A stretch of DNA of 20,099 nt from Clostridiales bacterium UBA4653 (GTDB taxonomy: Bacteria; Bacillota; Clostridia; Oscillospirales; CAG-272). Positions 1 through 7,473 of this stretch are shown here, piece after piece. The stretch is taken from assembly GCA_002405565.1 (NCBI GenBank), contig DHMB01000044.1, forward strand, positions 33,517 to 53,615, given 5' to 3'. Position 1 is the stretch's first letter. Each line of letters starts with the position of its first letter. The position numbers were made by a program, and so were the translations under genes. Under the pieces are notes generated by a model. That model had not been told where the DNA came from, searched no databases, and saw only the letters and a list, made by a program, of their open reading frames with translations.

Positions 1-85
1 AGAAAATGACGGAAGGAGTTTGCAAGGAGAGACGTGCAGAAATCATCAAGGCGGGAATTTTCTGCAAACGCTTTTGTCTTTATAT

Positions 86-131
86 GTACTTTCTTTTTTG
101 AAAAGAAAGTACGAAAGAAAGCAATTCAGGA
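86..131. repeat. Dispersed hairpin repeat, copy 1
   Basis: A perfect inverted repeat (GTACTTTCTTTT at 86-97, its complement at 101-112, 3-nt loop) is followed by a tail ACGAAAGAAAGCAATTCAGG. Hairpin and tail align with the copy at 4311-4352 (hairpin, then GGCAAAAGAAGCTTCAG), and the hairpin arm reappears after the last stop codon of the window (20078-20099). All three lie outside genes. The role is unknown; a MITE/REP-like element or transcript-end hairpin are both possible. Confidence 0.6.
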
Positions 132-339
132 AGAGTCCCGAAGCCCTCTCAAAAGTTCAAGACAGAGCCATTCTGCCACGTCGGCTTTACCAAAGCGAAG
201 GCGGAAGTGCAGTCCGAATCTTAAAACCTTTTTAATTGTACGGAGCTTTGTACCTGCGCCTATATAACCACAATATAAATCCGGATTTTCGGCTTTTTCA
301 ATCTCTTTTGAAGCACATAGCTATAGCATAATTTCCGCA

Positions 340-477
340 AAACAAAACAGGGGAAGCCAACCGGCTTCCCCTTCCTCTGTATGAACTGCCTGCAAAAGCG
401 CACGTTTTCGCCGCAAGCCATATGCGACGCGTCTCTCTTTCACTCCGCTTTTTCGGTCTGCGCTTTTTTAGCAGCCC
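340..477. repeat. 138-bp direct repeat, copy 1
   Basis: Nearly identical to 578-715 at an offset of 238 bp, with a handful of substitutions. It begins at an A-run before CAAAACAGGGG and ends at TTAGCAGCCC. It carries a minus-strand terminator hairpin (350-358 paired with 363-371, followed on the minus strand by a T-rich run). The 100 bp between the copies are not repeated. It is either a local duplication of the hpf 3' untranslated region or two members of a dispersed family. Confidence 0.85.
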
Positions 478-577
478 GAAAATGGGCTAGATAAAAATCC
501 GCAGAGCCGCCGAAGGTCGCTCCGTCGGCGTACATAGGTACGTCAGGAGCGGGTTTCGACGGGAGAAAAAGCAACAT

Positions 578-610
578 AAACAAAACAGGGGAAGCCAGCC
601 GGCTTCCCCT
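578..610 (-). terminator. Intrinsic terminator of hpf
   Basis: On the minus strand a 9-bp GC-rich stem (GGGGAAGCC with GGCTTCCCC, 4-nt loop) is followed by TGTTTTGTTT, the form of a rho-independent terminator. It lies about 110 nt past the hpf stop. The identical stem in the upstream repeat copy (350-371) would act as a back-up terminator on the same strand. Confidence 0.75.
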
Positions 611-715
611 TCCTCTGTATGAACTGCCCGCAAAAGCGCACGTTTTCGCCGCAAGCCATATGCGGCGCGTCTCTCCTTTACTCCGCTTTTTCGGTCTGCG
701 CTTTTTTAGCAGCCC
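578..715. repeat. 138-bp direct repeat, copy 2
   Basis: Second copy of the 340-477 element. It ends 5 bp from the hpf stop codon (721-723), so this copy makes up almost the whole 3' untranslated region of hpf, including its terminator (588-609). The differences from copy 1 are single-base and include changes in the terminator loop and at the GCGRCG position. Confidence 0.85.
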
Positions 716-720
716 ATTTT

Positions 721-1245
721 TTATCTCTGCGTTTCTATAAGTCCGTATCCTCCGTCGTTTCTCCTGTAAACAACGCATACGGTGTCCGTATCCTGATTTA
801 AGAAAACAAAGAACGTATGATCCAGCAGGTTCATCTGAAGGATTGCGTCCTCAGTTGTCATCGGGCGAAGGTCAAACTTTTTGGTTCTTATCAGCTCCTC
901 GGAATCCTCCTCAATCTCTTCCCCCGCATATTCGGGTTCCGCAAACGCTTCCTTGCGAACCTTTTTTTCAAGGCGCGTCTTGTTTTTACGGAGCTGACGC
1001 TCGATTACATCGACAGCTACGTCGATATCGTGATAAAAGCTCTCGCCTTCCACCTCGCTTCTGAAAAGCGTTCCGCCCATAGAGATGGTCAGCTCAAGCA
1101 CTTCCGTTTTTTTATACCTCGAAAGTGTTACAAATGCTTCCGCATCGTCACGGAAAAACTTTTCCAGCTTGCCGATCTTCTTTTCAATGAGAGCTTTCAG
1201 CTTCTCGTCGGCTGTAACCTGTTTGCAAACGAATGTGATTTTCAT
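721..1245 (-). CDS. hpf: Long-form ribosome hibernation promoting factor
   Basis: 174 aa, the length of long HPF of Bacillota. Residues 1 to about 100 form the ribosome-binding HPF/RaiA domain (start MKITFVCKQVTADEKL, with the acidic/basic helices DVIERQLRKNKTRLEKK). Residues about 120-174 form the C-terminal dimerisation domain with the family signatures RPMTTEDAILQMNLLDHTFF and YRRNDGGYGLIE. The family binds the 30S subunit at stationary phase or under stress and pairs 70S ribosomes into inactive 100S dimers. The start is supported by GAAAGGTG 7 nt upstream. It is transcribed alone from a sigma-A-like promoter divergent from yqeG and ends at the duplicated terminator downstream. Confidence 0.95.
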   Translation of the reverse strand: MKITFVCKQVTADEKLKALIEKKIGKLEKFFRDDAEAFVTLSRYKKTEVLELTISMGGTLFRSEVEGESFYHDIDVAVDVIERQLRKNKTRLEKKVRKEAFAEPEYAGEEIEEDSEELIRTKKFDLRPMTTEDAILQMNLLDHTFFVFLNQDTDTVCVVYRRNDGGYGLIETQR

Positions 1246-1305
1246 AGCGTTTCACCTTTCACTTTGGAGATTTGCCTTGAGAGATTCTTCCCTCTCCGCA
1301 TTTAT

Positions 1306-1333
1306 ATTATACCATAAAATGACGTCAAATCAA
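1306..1333 (-). promoter_or_regulatory. Sigma-A-type promoter of hpf
   Basis: On the minus strand TTGATT (1333-1328) and a perfect TATAAT (1311-1306) are separated by 16 bp and lie about 60 bp upstream of the hpf start. A second TTGACG nearby is only 11 bp from the -10 box and is not used in this model. Confidence 0.65.
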
Positions 1334-1381
1334 AGAATATTTTGTAAAAAGCATATAGAATATTTTTGGTTATTTAGTGTA

Positions 1382-1410
1382 TTGATTATTAACAGCGTGT
1401 ATGATATAAT
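1382..1410 (+). promoter_or_regulatory. Sigma-A-type promoter of yqeG
   Basis: TTGATT (1382-1387), 17-bp spacer, TATAAT (1405-1410), with TG at 1402-1403 giving an extended -10. It lies 34 bp before the yqeG start codon, back to back with the hpf promoter. Confidence 0.75.
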
Positions 1411-1444
1411 GATAAATGGAGCGTTTTGAAGAAAGGAGCGGCTT

Positions 1445-1978
1445 ATGGGAAAATGTTTCTCCCCCGATTGGTATTTTGCTTCCGCATTTGATATAACGCC
1501 CGATTTTCTGCTCTCACACGGCATAAAGGCGGTCGTTCTCGATATAGATAACACCCTCGTTACATACGGGGACGCCGAGCCGACGGAAAAGGTCATCGGA
1601 TGGGTATCCGCTCTGCGTTCCGCGGGCATAAAAGCCGCAATCGCTTCAAACAACAAAGAGGAGCGCGTCAATCTTTTCAATAAAAAACTCGGTATTTTCT
1701 GCATAAGCAAAAGCGGAAAGCCGTCGACGAAGGCTGTCCGTACGGCTTGCGCCGAATTTTCCGTTTCGCCGGGTGACACAGCCGTCATAGGCGACCAGAT
1801 ATTCACGGACGTCCTCTGCGCAAACAGGGCGGGCGCCGTCGCAATACTGACAGTGCCGATTCCTTATGACGAAAACCTGTTTTTCCGTTTCAAGCGCAGT
1901 CTTGAAAAACCGATAATAAATAAATTCAGAAAAAAACACCCCGAAAGATGTTTTCCGGAAAGGAGCGCGGGCAAATGA
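1445..1978 (+). CDS. yqeG: YqeG-family HAD IIIA phosphatase
   Basis: 177 aa, a HAD-superfamily hydrolase of the small YqeG type. Motif I is DIDNT with the nucleophile and acid aspartates D33 and D35; motif II is ASNN (S68 in it); motif III has the lysine of GKP (about 92) and GDQIFTD (116-122). The family is a presumed phosphatase with no firmly known substrate. In other Bacillota yqeG is usually next to yqeH and aroE, which is not the case here. AAAGGAG lies 5 nt upstream of the ATG. The stop overlaps the ATG of the next gene (ATGA), so the two are co-transcribed and probably translationally coupled. Confidence 0.9.
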   Translation: MGKCFSPDWYFASAFDITPDFLLSHGIKAVVLDIDNTLVTYGDAEPTEKVIGWVSALRSAGIKAAIASNNKEERVNLFNKKLGIFCISKSGKPSTKAVRTACAEFSVSPGDTAVIGDQIFTDVLCANRAGAVAILTVPIPYDENLFFRFKRSLEKPIINKFRKKHPERCFPERSAGK

Positions 1979-4278
1979 TAATCGAATCGCTTTATATAAA
2001 GAATTTCGGAAAGCTGTCCGATGTCAGAATCGACCTTGCGGACGGAGTCAACATTCTGCGTGGGGAAAACGAATCCGGCAAAAGCACAGTATGCGCTTTT
2101 ATCCGTTTCGTATTCTACGGGCTTCCCGGCAGAGCCGAGGAAAAGCTGAAATATATAAGCTGGGGGACGCCGTCCGTCAGCGGTTATGCAATCGTCCGCG
2201 AGGAGGGCAAGCGTTATCGCATTGAGCGGGAAGCAATCTGCTCCGGCGATTCCGAAGGAAAGCTCTCCGTGCGCGAGCGCACAGCCGTTATCGACTGTGA
2301 CCTTTCACAAGCCGTTTTCCGCGGTCAGAACGCGGGCGAGGTGTTCTTCGGCGTTCCGGCGGACGTTTTTGAGAGCACGGTCTACATCGGTCAGGTCGGC
2401 GACAGCTTCGTCGGAGGACGAACGCTTGCGGAATCGGCGGAGAATGTTCTCTTCTCTGCAAGCGAGACCACAAACGCCAAAAAGGCGATTAAAAGGCTGG
2501 ATGACGCACGCGTTTACCTGCTTTATAAAAACAAGCGCGGAGGAAAAATCGCCGAGCTTCGGGCGCAGAAGGAAGAGCTTGAAGACAGGCTCGAGAAAGC
2601 CAAAGCCGAAAGCGGCGACATCATTTTCCTTGAAGGCACGCAACGTGAGCTGACGGAAAAATCCGAAAAATCGAAAAAGAGGCTTGCCGCCTGCGAGGAA
2701 GAGCTTCAGACATACGAAAAATATACCGTCCGCGGGCTTTATCTTCTCCGCAAGGAAGAGGCAAAAAAGCTCGCCGACATGGAAAAAAGATTTGAAAAAG
2801 CGCAGTCCTGCGAGGGTCACGGCGGCGTCCGCGTCTGCGACGACGACTATATCGCCTCTCTCGAAGCTCTTTCAAGAAAGCTGGAAACGTCGACTGCGCG
2901 CTATGAAAGCGCCTGCAACGCGCTTGACGAGGCAAGTCGCAGGATCATAGATATGAGCGAGAAGATTGAGGTTTTTAACCGTCTCGGTTCAAGAGGAGAC
3001 AAGCGGGACAAGATCGTCGAAAAAATCGAAAAGAACTACAAAAAATCTTCGTCCATGAAATGGACGGCGATAGTGGCTGCGGTGCTTGCCGTCATCTTCG
3101 GCGCATTCTGCATCGTCGGTCTCGTCTCCGAAGGCGCAAGCCGGACCGCACCGACGGCTTTTGCCGTTCTTCTCGGTCTGTTCACAGTAGCGGCTGTAAC
3201 GGCATTTATCTTATCCGAAAGCGCAAAAAAGCAGCTCCTGCGCGACTGCTCGACGTTCGGCTGCCGTGATTACGGAGAGTTCGGAGAGCTCGTTCTTGCC
3301 GCCAAGCGCGACGAGGGCGTGCTGACATTCATAACGGAAACAAAAGAAAAAGCGGAGGAAAACGCCAAAAAAGCCGCGGACGAGCTTGACAACGTCAATT
3401 CAAGAATCGTCTCCGTGCTGACCGAAGCATGCTTTACGATAGAATCCAGCACCCGTTTTTCCCTTTCAAACGCGATAAAAATATGTCGCGAGGAAAAATC
3501 GGAGCTTGAAAAGCTCGGCATAATGCTTGAAGGTCAGCGGGAGAAGGTTTCCGAGCTTGAAAACAAGCTCCGCTCATATGATGAGGCTTACCTGCGCGAC
3601 GCGCTGACAAGCGTCTATGACGAAGAAAAGATGAAATCATTCGATGAAAAAGCCGCAAAGCGCAATTACGATTTCCTCTCAAAATCCATCGACGCAATGA
3701 CTGAAAAGCTGACGGAAACGGAAAAAGAGCTCGCCGTGCTGAACGCGACAGTCAAGCGGCCGACGGAAATATCCGAAGCGCTCATCTCAACGGAGCACGA
3801 GCTCAGAGAGCTGACGGAAAAGTTCAACGCTTATATGCTGGCAATCGAATCGATTGAAGCCGCCGGCGGGAAGCTGCGCGAAGGCATTTCGCCGAAAATT
3901 GCAAAGTCGGCAAGCGAAAAAATGGCTTCCCTTTCGCACGGAAAATATGAAAGCCTCGGCGTCGACCCCGATTTCGCCATAACGTTTACGGACGGCGCCT
4001 CGACTCACACGGCGGACAGCTTCAGCGCGGGCACCTCGGACATTGCGTATATCGCGCTCCGTCTCTCCCTCGCCGAAACGCTTTTCACAAAGGCGAAACC
4101 GCCGCTAATCTTCGACGAGAGCTTTGCAAGAACGGACGACAAGCGTCTTTCAGCCGCTCTCCGTCTCATCTCCTCCGGAAATACGGGCGCAAGCTCGCAG
4201 GCTCTGCTCTTCACTTGCCACGGCAGAGAGGAACAGTCAATGGCGGCTGTCGGAACTTACAATCTCATCCGCCTCTGA
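1975..4278 (+). CDS. SbcC/YhaN-like AAA ATPase with membrane hairpin
   Basis: 767 aa when started at ATG 1975, which overlaps the yqeG stop and has GGAAAGGAG about 8 nt upstream; an in-frame ATG at 1948 has no such site. The N-terminus is a RecF/SbcC/Rad50-type ATPase half (IIESLYIKNFGKLSD; Walker A GENESGKST at 30-38). Long coiled coil follows (about 190-350 and 430-640), split by two hydrophobic segments at about 361-415 instead of a zinc hook. The C-terminal half has an ABC-type signature region (SFSAGTSDIAY, about 681) and Walker B PPLIFDESF (about 708-716). Resemblance is strongest to YhaN-type proteins, which are usually encoded beside a SbcD-like nuclease; none is present here. The exact substrate is unknown, but a membrane-tethered DNA-handling role is a reasonable inference. 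Confidence 0.85.
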   Translation: MIIESLYIKNFGKLSDVRIDLADGVNILRGENESGKSTVCAFIRFVFYGLPGRAEEKLKYISWGTPSVSGYAIVREEGKRYRIEREAICSGDSEGKLSVRERTAVIDCDLSQAVFRGQNAGEVFFGVPADVFESTVYIGQVGDSFVGGRTLAESAENVLFSASETTNAKKAIKRLDDARVYLLYKNKRGGKIAELRAQKEELEDRLEKAKAESGDIIFLEGTQRELTEKSEKSKKRLAACEEELQTYEKYTVRGLYLLRKEEAKKLADMEKRFEKAQSCEGHGGVRVCDDDYIASLEALSRKLETSTARYESACNALDEASRRIIDMSEKIEVFNRLGSRGDKRDKIVEKIEKNYKKSSSMKWTAIVAAVLAVIFGAFCIVGLVSEGASRTAPTAFAVLLGLFTVAAVTAFILSESAKKQLLRDCSTFGCRDYGEFGELVLAAKRDEGVLTFITETKEKAEENAKKAADELDNVNSRIVSVLTEACFTIESSTRFSLSNAIKICREEKSELEKLGIMLEGQREKVSELENKLRSYDEAYLRDALTSVYDEEKMKSFDEKAAKRNYDFLSKSIDAMTEKLTETEKELAVLNATVKRPTEISEALISTEHELRELTEKFNAYMLAIESIEAAGGKLREGISPKIAKSASEKMASLSHGKYESLGVDPDFAITFTDGASTHTADSFSAGTSDIAYIALRLSLAETLFTKAKPPLIFDESFARTDDKRLSAALRLISSGNTGASSQALLFTCHGREEQSMAAVGTYNLIRL

Positions 4279-4279
4279 C

Positions 4280-4352
4280 CTACTTTTCTTCGAGAAGAAA
4301 AGTAGGCACCGTACTTTTCTTTGAAAAGAAAAGTAGGCAAAAGAAGCTTCAG
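4280..4352. repeat. Two dispersed hairpin repeats
   Basis: Immediately after the ATPase stop codon come two related inverted repeats. The first is CTACTTTTCTT (4280-4290) with its complement at 4295-4305 around CGAG. The second is TACTTTTCTTT (4312-4322) with its complement at 4325-4335. The second, with the tail GGCAAAAGAAGCTTCAG, matches the elements at 86-131 and 20078-20099; 22 bases (4308-4329) are identical to the window's last 22 bases. They may act as transcript-end stem-loops. Confidence 0.65.
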
Positions 4353-4625
4353 TAAACTGTTTTGAGCAAACTTTATAAATAAAGAAAACAGAGATAATTC
4401 TTCATTTCTGTTTTTGCACCCTAAAAGGAAGCAGACAAAAGAAGTTTCAGTTATTTGTTTTGAGCAAATTTTATAATAAGCAAGCATAGATAATTTTTCA
4501 TCTCTGTTTTTGCTTTTTTGCGCCCGAAAAGGAAGAAGGCAAAAGAGATTTTGGTTATCAGTAAGTTTGTGCAGATTTTATAATTAAAAAAAACAGAGGT
4601 AAGTTTCTCATCTCTGTTTTTTAAT
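4328..4625. repeat. Three degenerate ~100-bp tandem repeats
   Basis: Units begin near 4328, 4423 and 4527. Shared blocks in order are: AAAAGGAAG (AAAAGTAGG in the first), then CAAAAGA, then TTTGAGCAAA-like sequence, then TTTATAA, then an AACAGAGAT...ATCTCTGTTTTT hairpin with a T-run. Spacing between matching blocks is 98 and 104 bp. The third hairpin (AAACAGAG with CTCTGTTT plus T-run, near 4591-4622) is the best formed and could terminate transcription of yqeG and the ATPase gene. No reading frame is conserved between units. Confidence 0.7.
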
Positions 4626-4680
4626 CAATCGCGCCGCAGGCGCACCTTTTCTCTTCGATCTTCTCTCTTATCTTTTATCT

Positions 4681-4708
4681 CAAAAAGCCGCCCGCGGGCG
4701 GCTTTTTG
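4681..4708. terminator. Bidirectional intrinsic terminator
   Basis: A perfect palindrome of two 14-bp arms (CAAAAAGCCGCCCG and its complement) without spacer, with A-run and T-run flanks so that it works on either strand. It lies 2 bp past the murI stop codon on the minus strand and closes the long plus-strand tail of the ATPase transcript. Confidence 0.85.
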
Positions 4709-4710
4709 TT

Positions 4711-5502
4711 TCAGTATTTCTCAATATCAATCTTCTTTGCGGAAATTTTTCTTCCTATGAATATTTTCGCAACGGCGTCAAAGCGCTTCGGCTCGTCGGA
4801 GACGTAATATTCCGTGCCGTCCCCGTCACGCGAGAGCATATTGCGGAGCAACAGCTCCTCCGAAAGCAGATTTGCCGCTTCCTTTGCGGGGTTGACAAGC
4901 GTTACGCCCGGCAAACACTTTCCTATCGCCTCCGCGATTATCGGAAAATGCGTGCAACCGAGTATCACGGTATCCGCCCCGAAATCTCTTATCGGCGCGA
5001 GATATTTTTCGCAGGCGAGAGCGGTTATTTCGTCGTCTGACGAAAACCCACATTCGACAAGCGGCACAAAAAGCGGGCAGGCAACTCCGAGCGTCTCCGC
5101 ACCCTTTTCCTTCAGCCGTCTTTCAAAAACGCCCGCGCCGATTGTCGCTTCCGTACCTATAACGGCGATTTTCTTGTTTTTGCTCAGCGAGCTCGCCCTC
5201 TCAGCCGCCCCGTCTATAACGCCGAAAACGGGGACGTCAAAAGCGTCGCGAAGTCCGTCAAGCGCAACCGAGCTGACCGTTCCGCAGGCGGCGAGCACAG
5301 CTTTTACGTTGTGCGAAAGCAAAAATCTCACATCCTGTGCAGCGTATTTTTTTATTATCTCCTCGGATTTTGTCCCGTAAGGCACTCTGCCCGTGTCGCC
5401 GAAATATATTATACGCTCCTTCGGCAGCAGCTTTTCAAGCTCGCGCACCGAGCAGAGACCGCCGAGTCCGCTGTCAAAAACGCCGATAGCTCTGCTGTCC
5501 AT
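4711..5502 (-). CDS. murI: Glutamate racemase
   Basis: 263 aa, the usual length. It makes D-glutamate from L-glutamate for peptidoglycan. Signatures are the N-terminal GVFDSGLGGL (D10, S11), FGDTGRVPYG (35-43), the first catalytic cysteine C73 in AACGTVSS, and the second in GCTHFP (C183, T184, H185). The position after C73 is normally Asn (ACNTAS); here it is Gly, a change in a substrate-contact residue. It is the last gene of the yqhQ-prmC-murI operon, starts 16 bp after the prmC stop with a GGAGGG-like site before the ATG, and is followed at once by a palindromic terminator. Racemase assignment is strong; the Gly variant leaves a small doubt about activity. Confidence 0.92.
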   Translation of the reverse strand: MDSRAIGVFDSGLGGLCSVRELEKLLPKERIIYFGDTGRVPYGTKSEEIIKKYAAQDVRFLLSHNVKAVLAACGTVSSVALDGLRDAFDVPVFGVIDGAAERASSLSKNKKIAVIGTEATIGAGVFERRLKEKGAETLGVACPLFVPLVECGFSSDDEITALACEKYLAPIRDFGADTVILGCTHFPIIAEAIGKCLPGVTLVNPAKEAANLLSEELLLRNMLSRDGDGTEYYVSDEPKRFDAVAKIFIGRKISAKKIDIEKY

Positions 5503-5518
5503 ATTTCCCTCCGAAATC

Positions 5519-6355
5519 TTACTTTTTTATTACGACGCAACGGTCGTTTTTGCCGTAGTCGCGGAAGACCTCGCCCGAAAGTCCGCGCTTTTCCGCCTCC
5601 GCCGTAACGTCTGCCGCCTGGTCGTAGCCTATCTCAAATATTATCGCCCCGCCGTCCGCGAGCGCCTTCGGGCAAACGTCAAGCAGGCGACGGTAGAAGA
5701 CGAGCCCGTCGTCTCCGCCGTCAAGGGCGATATGCGGCTCGCTTTTCACCTCTGCCGAAAGCCCTTCTATAACTTCCGTTCTTATATAAGGCGGGTTTGA
5801 TATTATTATATCGTATTTCTCCCCGTGCGACAGAAAATCGGGCGAAAAAACGTCCTGCCGGAGAATATTTGCCCGTCCGGAAAGCCCGAGCCGCCTTGCG
5901 TTCTCCCGCGACACCTCGCACGCGCCCTCCGAAATATCAAACATATCCGCGGTCGCGCCGTCGACATTTTTCAGTACGGAAAGCCCGATACAGCCGCTGC
6001 CGCAGCATATATCGGCGATTTTTCCGCCGCCGGACAGCTCTATCGCCTTTTCGACGATAATCTCCGTGTCCGCCCTCGGAACAAGCACCCGCTCGTCGAC
6101 ATAAAAGTCCAGACCGAAAAAGCAGGCGCTTTTTGTGATATATTCAAGAGGCTTGCCCGTCAGCCGCTCCTCCGCTATGACGGTTGCCCCGCGGCAAACG
6201 TCATCCGGCGCTTCCTCTCTCATCATCATAAAAAGACGGGCGGAGTCCGTCCCCGAGGCAATCCCCGTGATTTTCTCCGCCTCAAAACCGGCATATTCCC
6301 CGCCTGTCGGCAGGAGAATATCCTTTATTTTTTTTACAAGCTCAAAATACTTCAT
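5519..6355 (-). CDS. prmC: Release factor glutamine methyltransferase
   Basis: 278 aa, typical for PrmC (HemK). It transfers a methyl group from S-adenosylmethionine to the glutamine of the GGQ motif of release factors RF1/RF2. An N-terminal helical domain (1 to about 75) is followed by VLVPRADTE (90-98), the SAM-binding motif DICCGSGCIG (115-124) and the catalytic NPPY (187-190). The ATG directly follows the yqhQ stop codon with no gap, so translation is probably coupled. In many Bacillota prmC lies between yqhQ and prfA; here prfA is absent and murI follows. Confidence 0.95.
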   Translation of the reverse strand: MKYFELVKKIKDILLPTGGEYAGFEAEKITGIASGTDSARLFMMMREEAPDDVCRGATVIAEERLTGKPLEYITKSACFFGLDFYVDERVLVPRADTEIIVEKAIELSGGGKIADICCGSGCIGLSVLKNVDGATADMFDISEGACEVSRENARRLGLSGRANILRQDVFSPDFLSHGEKYDIIISNPPYIRTEVIEGLSAEVKSEPHIALDGGDDGLVFYRRLLDVCPKALADGGAIIFEIGYDQAADVTAEAEKRGLSGEVFRDYGKNDRCVVIKK

Positions 6356-7447
6356 TTATGCGTTTTCTTCGCCGTCTTTTGTCGGCGTTCCGCCGTCGAC
6401 AGAGTCGTTCCCGTCCCCGGGCTTCTCTTCCGCTTCGGTCTCTGCCTGCGCGCCGTCCTCCGTCGTCTCCTCCGGAAATTCATCCGGCATTGCACCCTTG
6501 AGCGCGGCAATCGCGACCTCCATCATTGAGTCGTCAGGCTCTTTTGTCGTTATTCTCTGCATCCAGAGACCGGGCGCGGAGAGAATTCTGACAAGAGCGT
6601 TATCGTGCTTGCCTGCATACATAAGGAATTCATAGCCGATACCGCACGTCAGCGGCAGAAGTAGCAGCTTTATCCCGACTCTTATAAGCGAGCTCAATAT
6701 TTTTGAGTCGACATTCGCCCACTCCCATGGGATAAGTATGCCGATGAGAACGCCGATGAGTATCATAACGAACATGAAGCTCGTTCCGCATCTGGGATGA
6801 AAACGTCTCTGAATTCTGACATTTTCAACAGTCAGCGGCAAGCCGTGTTCATAGCAGAAAATCGATTTATGCTCCGAGCCGTGATACATAAACGTGCGTT
6901 TTATATCCGGCATAAGCGAGACAAGGAGCAGATAACATATGAAGATGATTATTTTCATCACGCCTTCAATTATGCTTTTCAGCCAACCGTCAAGCGGCGC
7001 GCCAGCAAGATATTCGATTCCCTTTGTCGCATAAGTCGGGAGCAGGAAAAACAGCCCGATAGACAGCGCAAGCGCAAGGATTATCGAAATCGGCATAATC
7101 ACAACCATTATGGACTTACCGAACTTCTCCCTCAGCCATTTTTCAAACTTTGTCTCTTCTTCCTCCGTGCCAAGCATCTCGCCCGATATTGAAAGAGTCG
7201 AAAACGACAGCTTCATCATTTCAACGAAGTTTATCGCCCCGCGAAGAATGGGTATATTGAGAAATTTATGCTTTTTTCTGACGGAGACAAACGAGTCCGT
7301 ACGTTTGCCGATTGACCCGTCCGGCTTGCGGACTGCAATGCAGACTCTCTCTCCGCTTTTCATCATAACGCCTTCAAGCACCGCCTGACCGCCGACTTTG
7401 TTTCTCCGGCAGGCAAGAGCGTCCGGCTCTTTTGTTTTTTTGCTCAT
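6356..7447 (-). CDS. yqhQ: DUF1385 membrane protein YqhQ
   Basis: 363 aa from ATG 7447, preceded by GAAAGG 7 nt upstream; an ATG 15 nt further up has no site. The family signature KVGGQAVLEGVMMKSG lies at about 17-32 and the conserved YHGSEHKSI/FHPRCGTSF region near 190-220. Four hydrophobic segments are visible (about 107-135, 155-175, 220-240, 250-280), followed by a hydrophilic Glu/Asp/Thr-rich tail of about 70 residues. YqhQ proteins are integral membrane proteins of unsettled function. First gene of the yqhQ-prmC-murI operon. Confidence 0.9.
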   Translation of the reverse strand: MSKKTKEPDALACRRNKVGGQAVLEGVMMKSGERVCIAVRKPDGSIGKRTDSFVSVRKKHKFLNIPILRGAINFVEMMKLSFSTLSISGEMLGTEEEETKFEKWLREKFGKSIMVVIMPISIILALALSIGLFFLLPTYATKGIEYLAGAPLDGWLKSIIEGVMKIIIFICYLLLVSLMPDIKRTFMYHGSEHKSIFCYEHGLPLTVENVRIQRRFHPRCGTSFMFVMILIGVLIGILIPWEWANVDSKILSSLIRVGIKLLLLPLTCGIGYEFLMYAGKHDNALVRILSAPGLWMQRITTKEPDDSMMEVAIAALKGAMPDEFPEETTEDGAQAETEAEEKPGDGNDSVDGGTPTKDGEENA

Positions 7448-7473
7448 CTGTTTGCCTTTCATAGTACGTTTAA

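Larger units (their letters stand above)
1..720. other. Non-coding region with repeats
   Basis: I see no convincing gene in this stretch. The open frames here lack ribosome binding sites, overlap one another and run through obvious repeats. It contains a perfect 12-bp hairpin repeat (86-112), a 138-bp direct duplication (340-477 and 578-715), and two copies of a minus-strand terminator inside that duplication. The part from about 120 to 340 is single copy within the window and shows no recognisable fold or gene; it may belong to a longer dispersed repeat, but that cannot be shown from one window. Confidence 0.7.

Noticed and set aside
543..659. 38-codon minus-strand frame MACGENVRFC... inside the direct repeat, also started in the other copy
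   Set aside because: No ribosome binding site at a proper distance, it runs through the terminator stem, and the two copies diverge after the repeat ends.
440..778. 112-aa minus-strand frame across the repeat and the hpf 3' end
   Set aside because: Overlaps the end of hpf in another frame, lacks a start site and is low-complexity Arg/Lys-rich at its start.
817..1317. 166-aa plus-strand frame antisense to hpf
   Set aside because: It is the complement of a clearly conserved gene and has no ribosome binding site.
4328..4625. CRISPR array
   Set aside because: Only three units of about 100 bp with degraded identity and no short identical repeats with unique spacers; no cas genes.
5825..6529. 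234-aa plus-strand frame antisense to prmC/yqhQ
   Set aside because: Arg/Pro-rich shadow of GC-rich coding sequence with no start signal.
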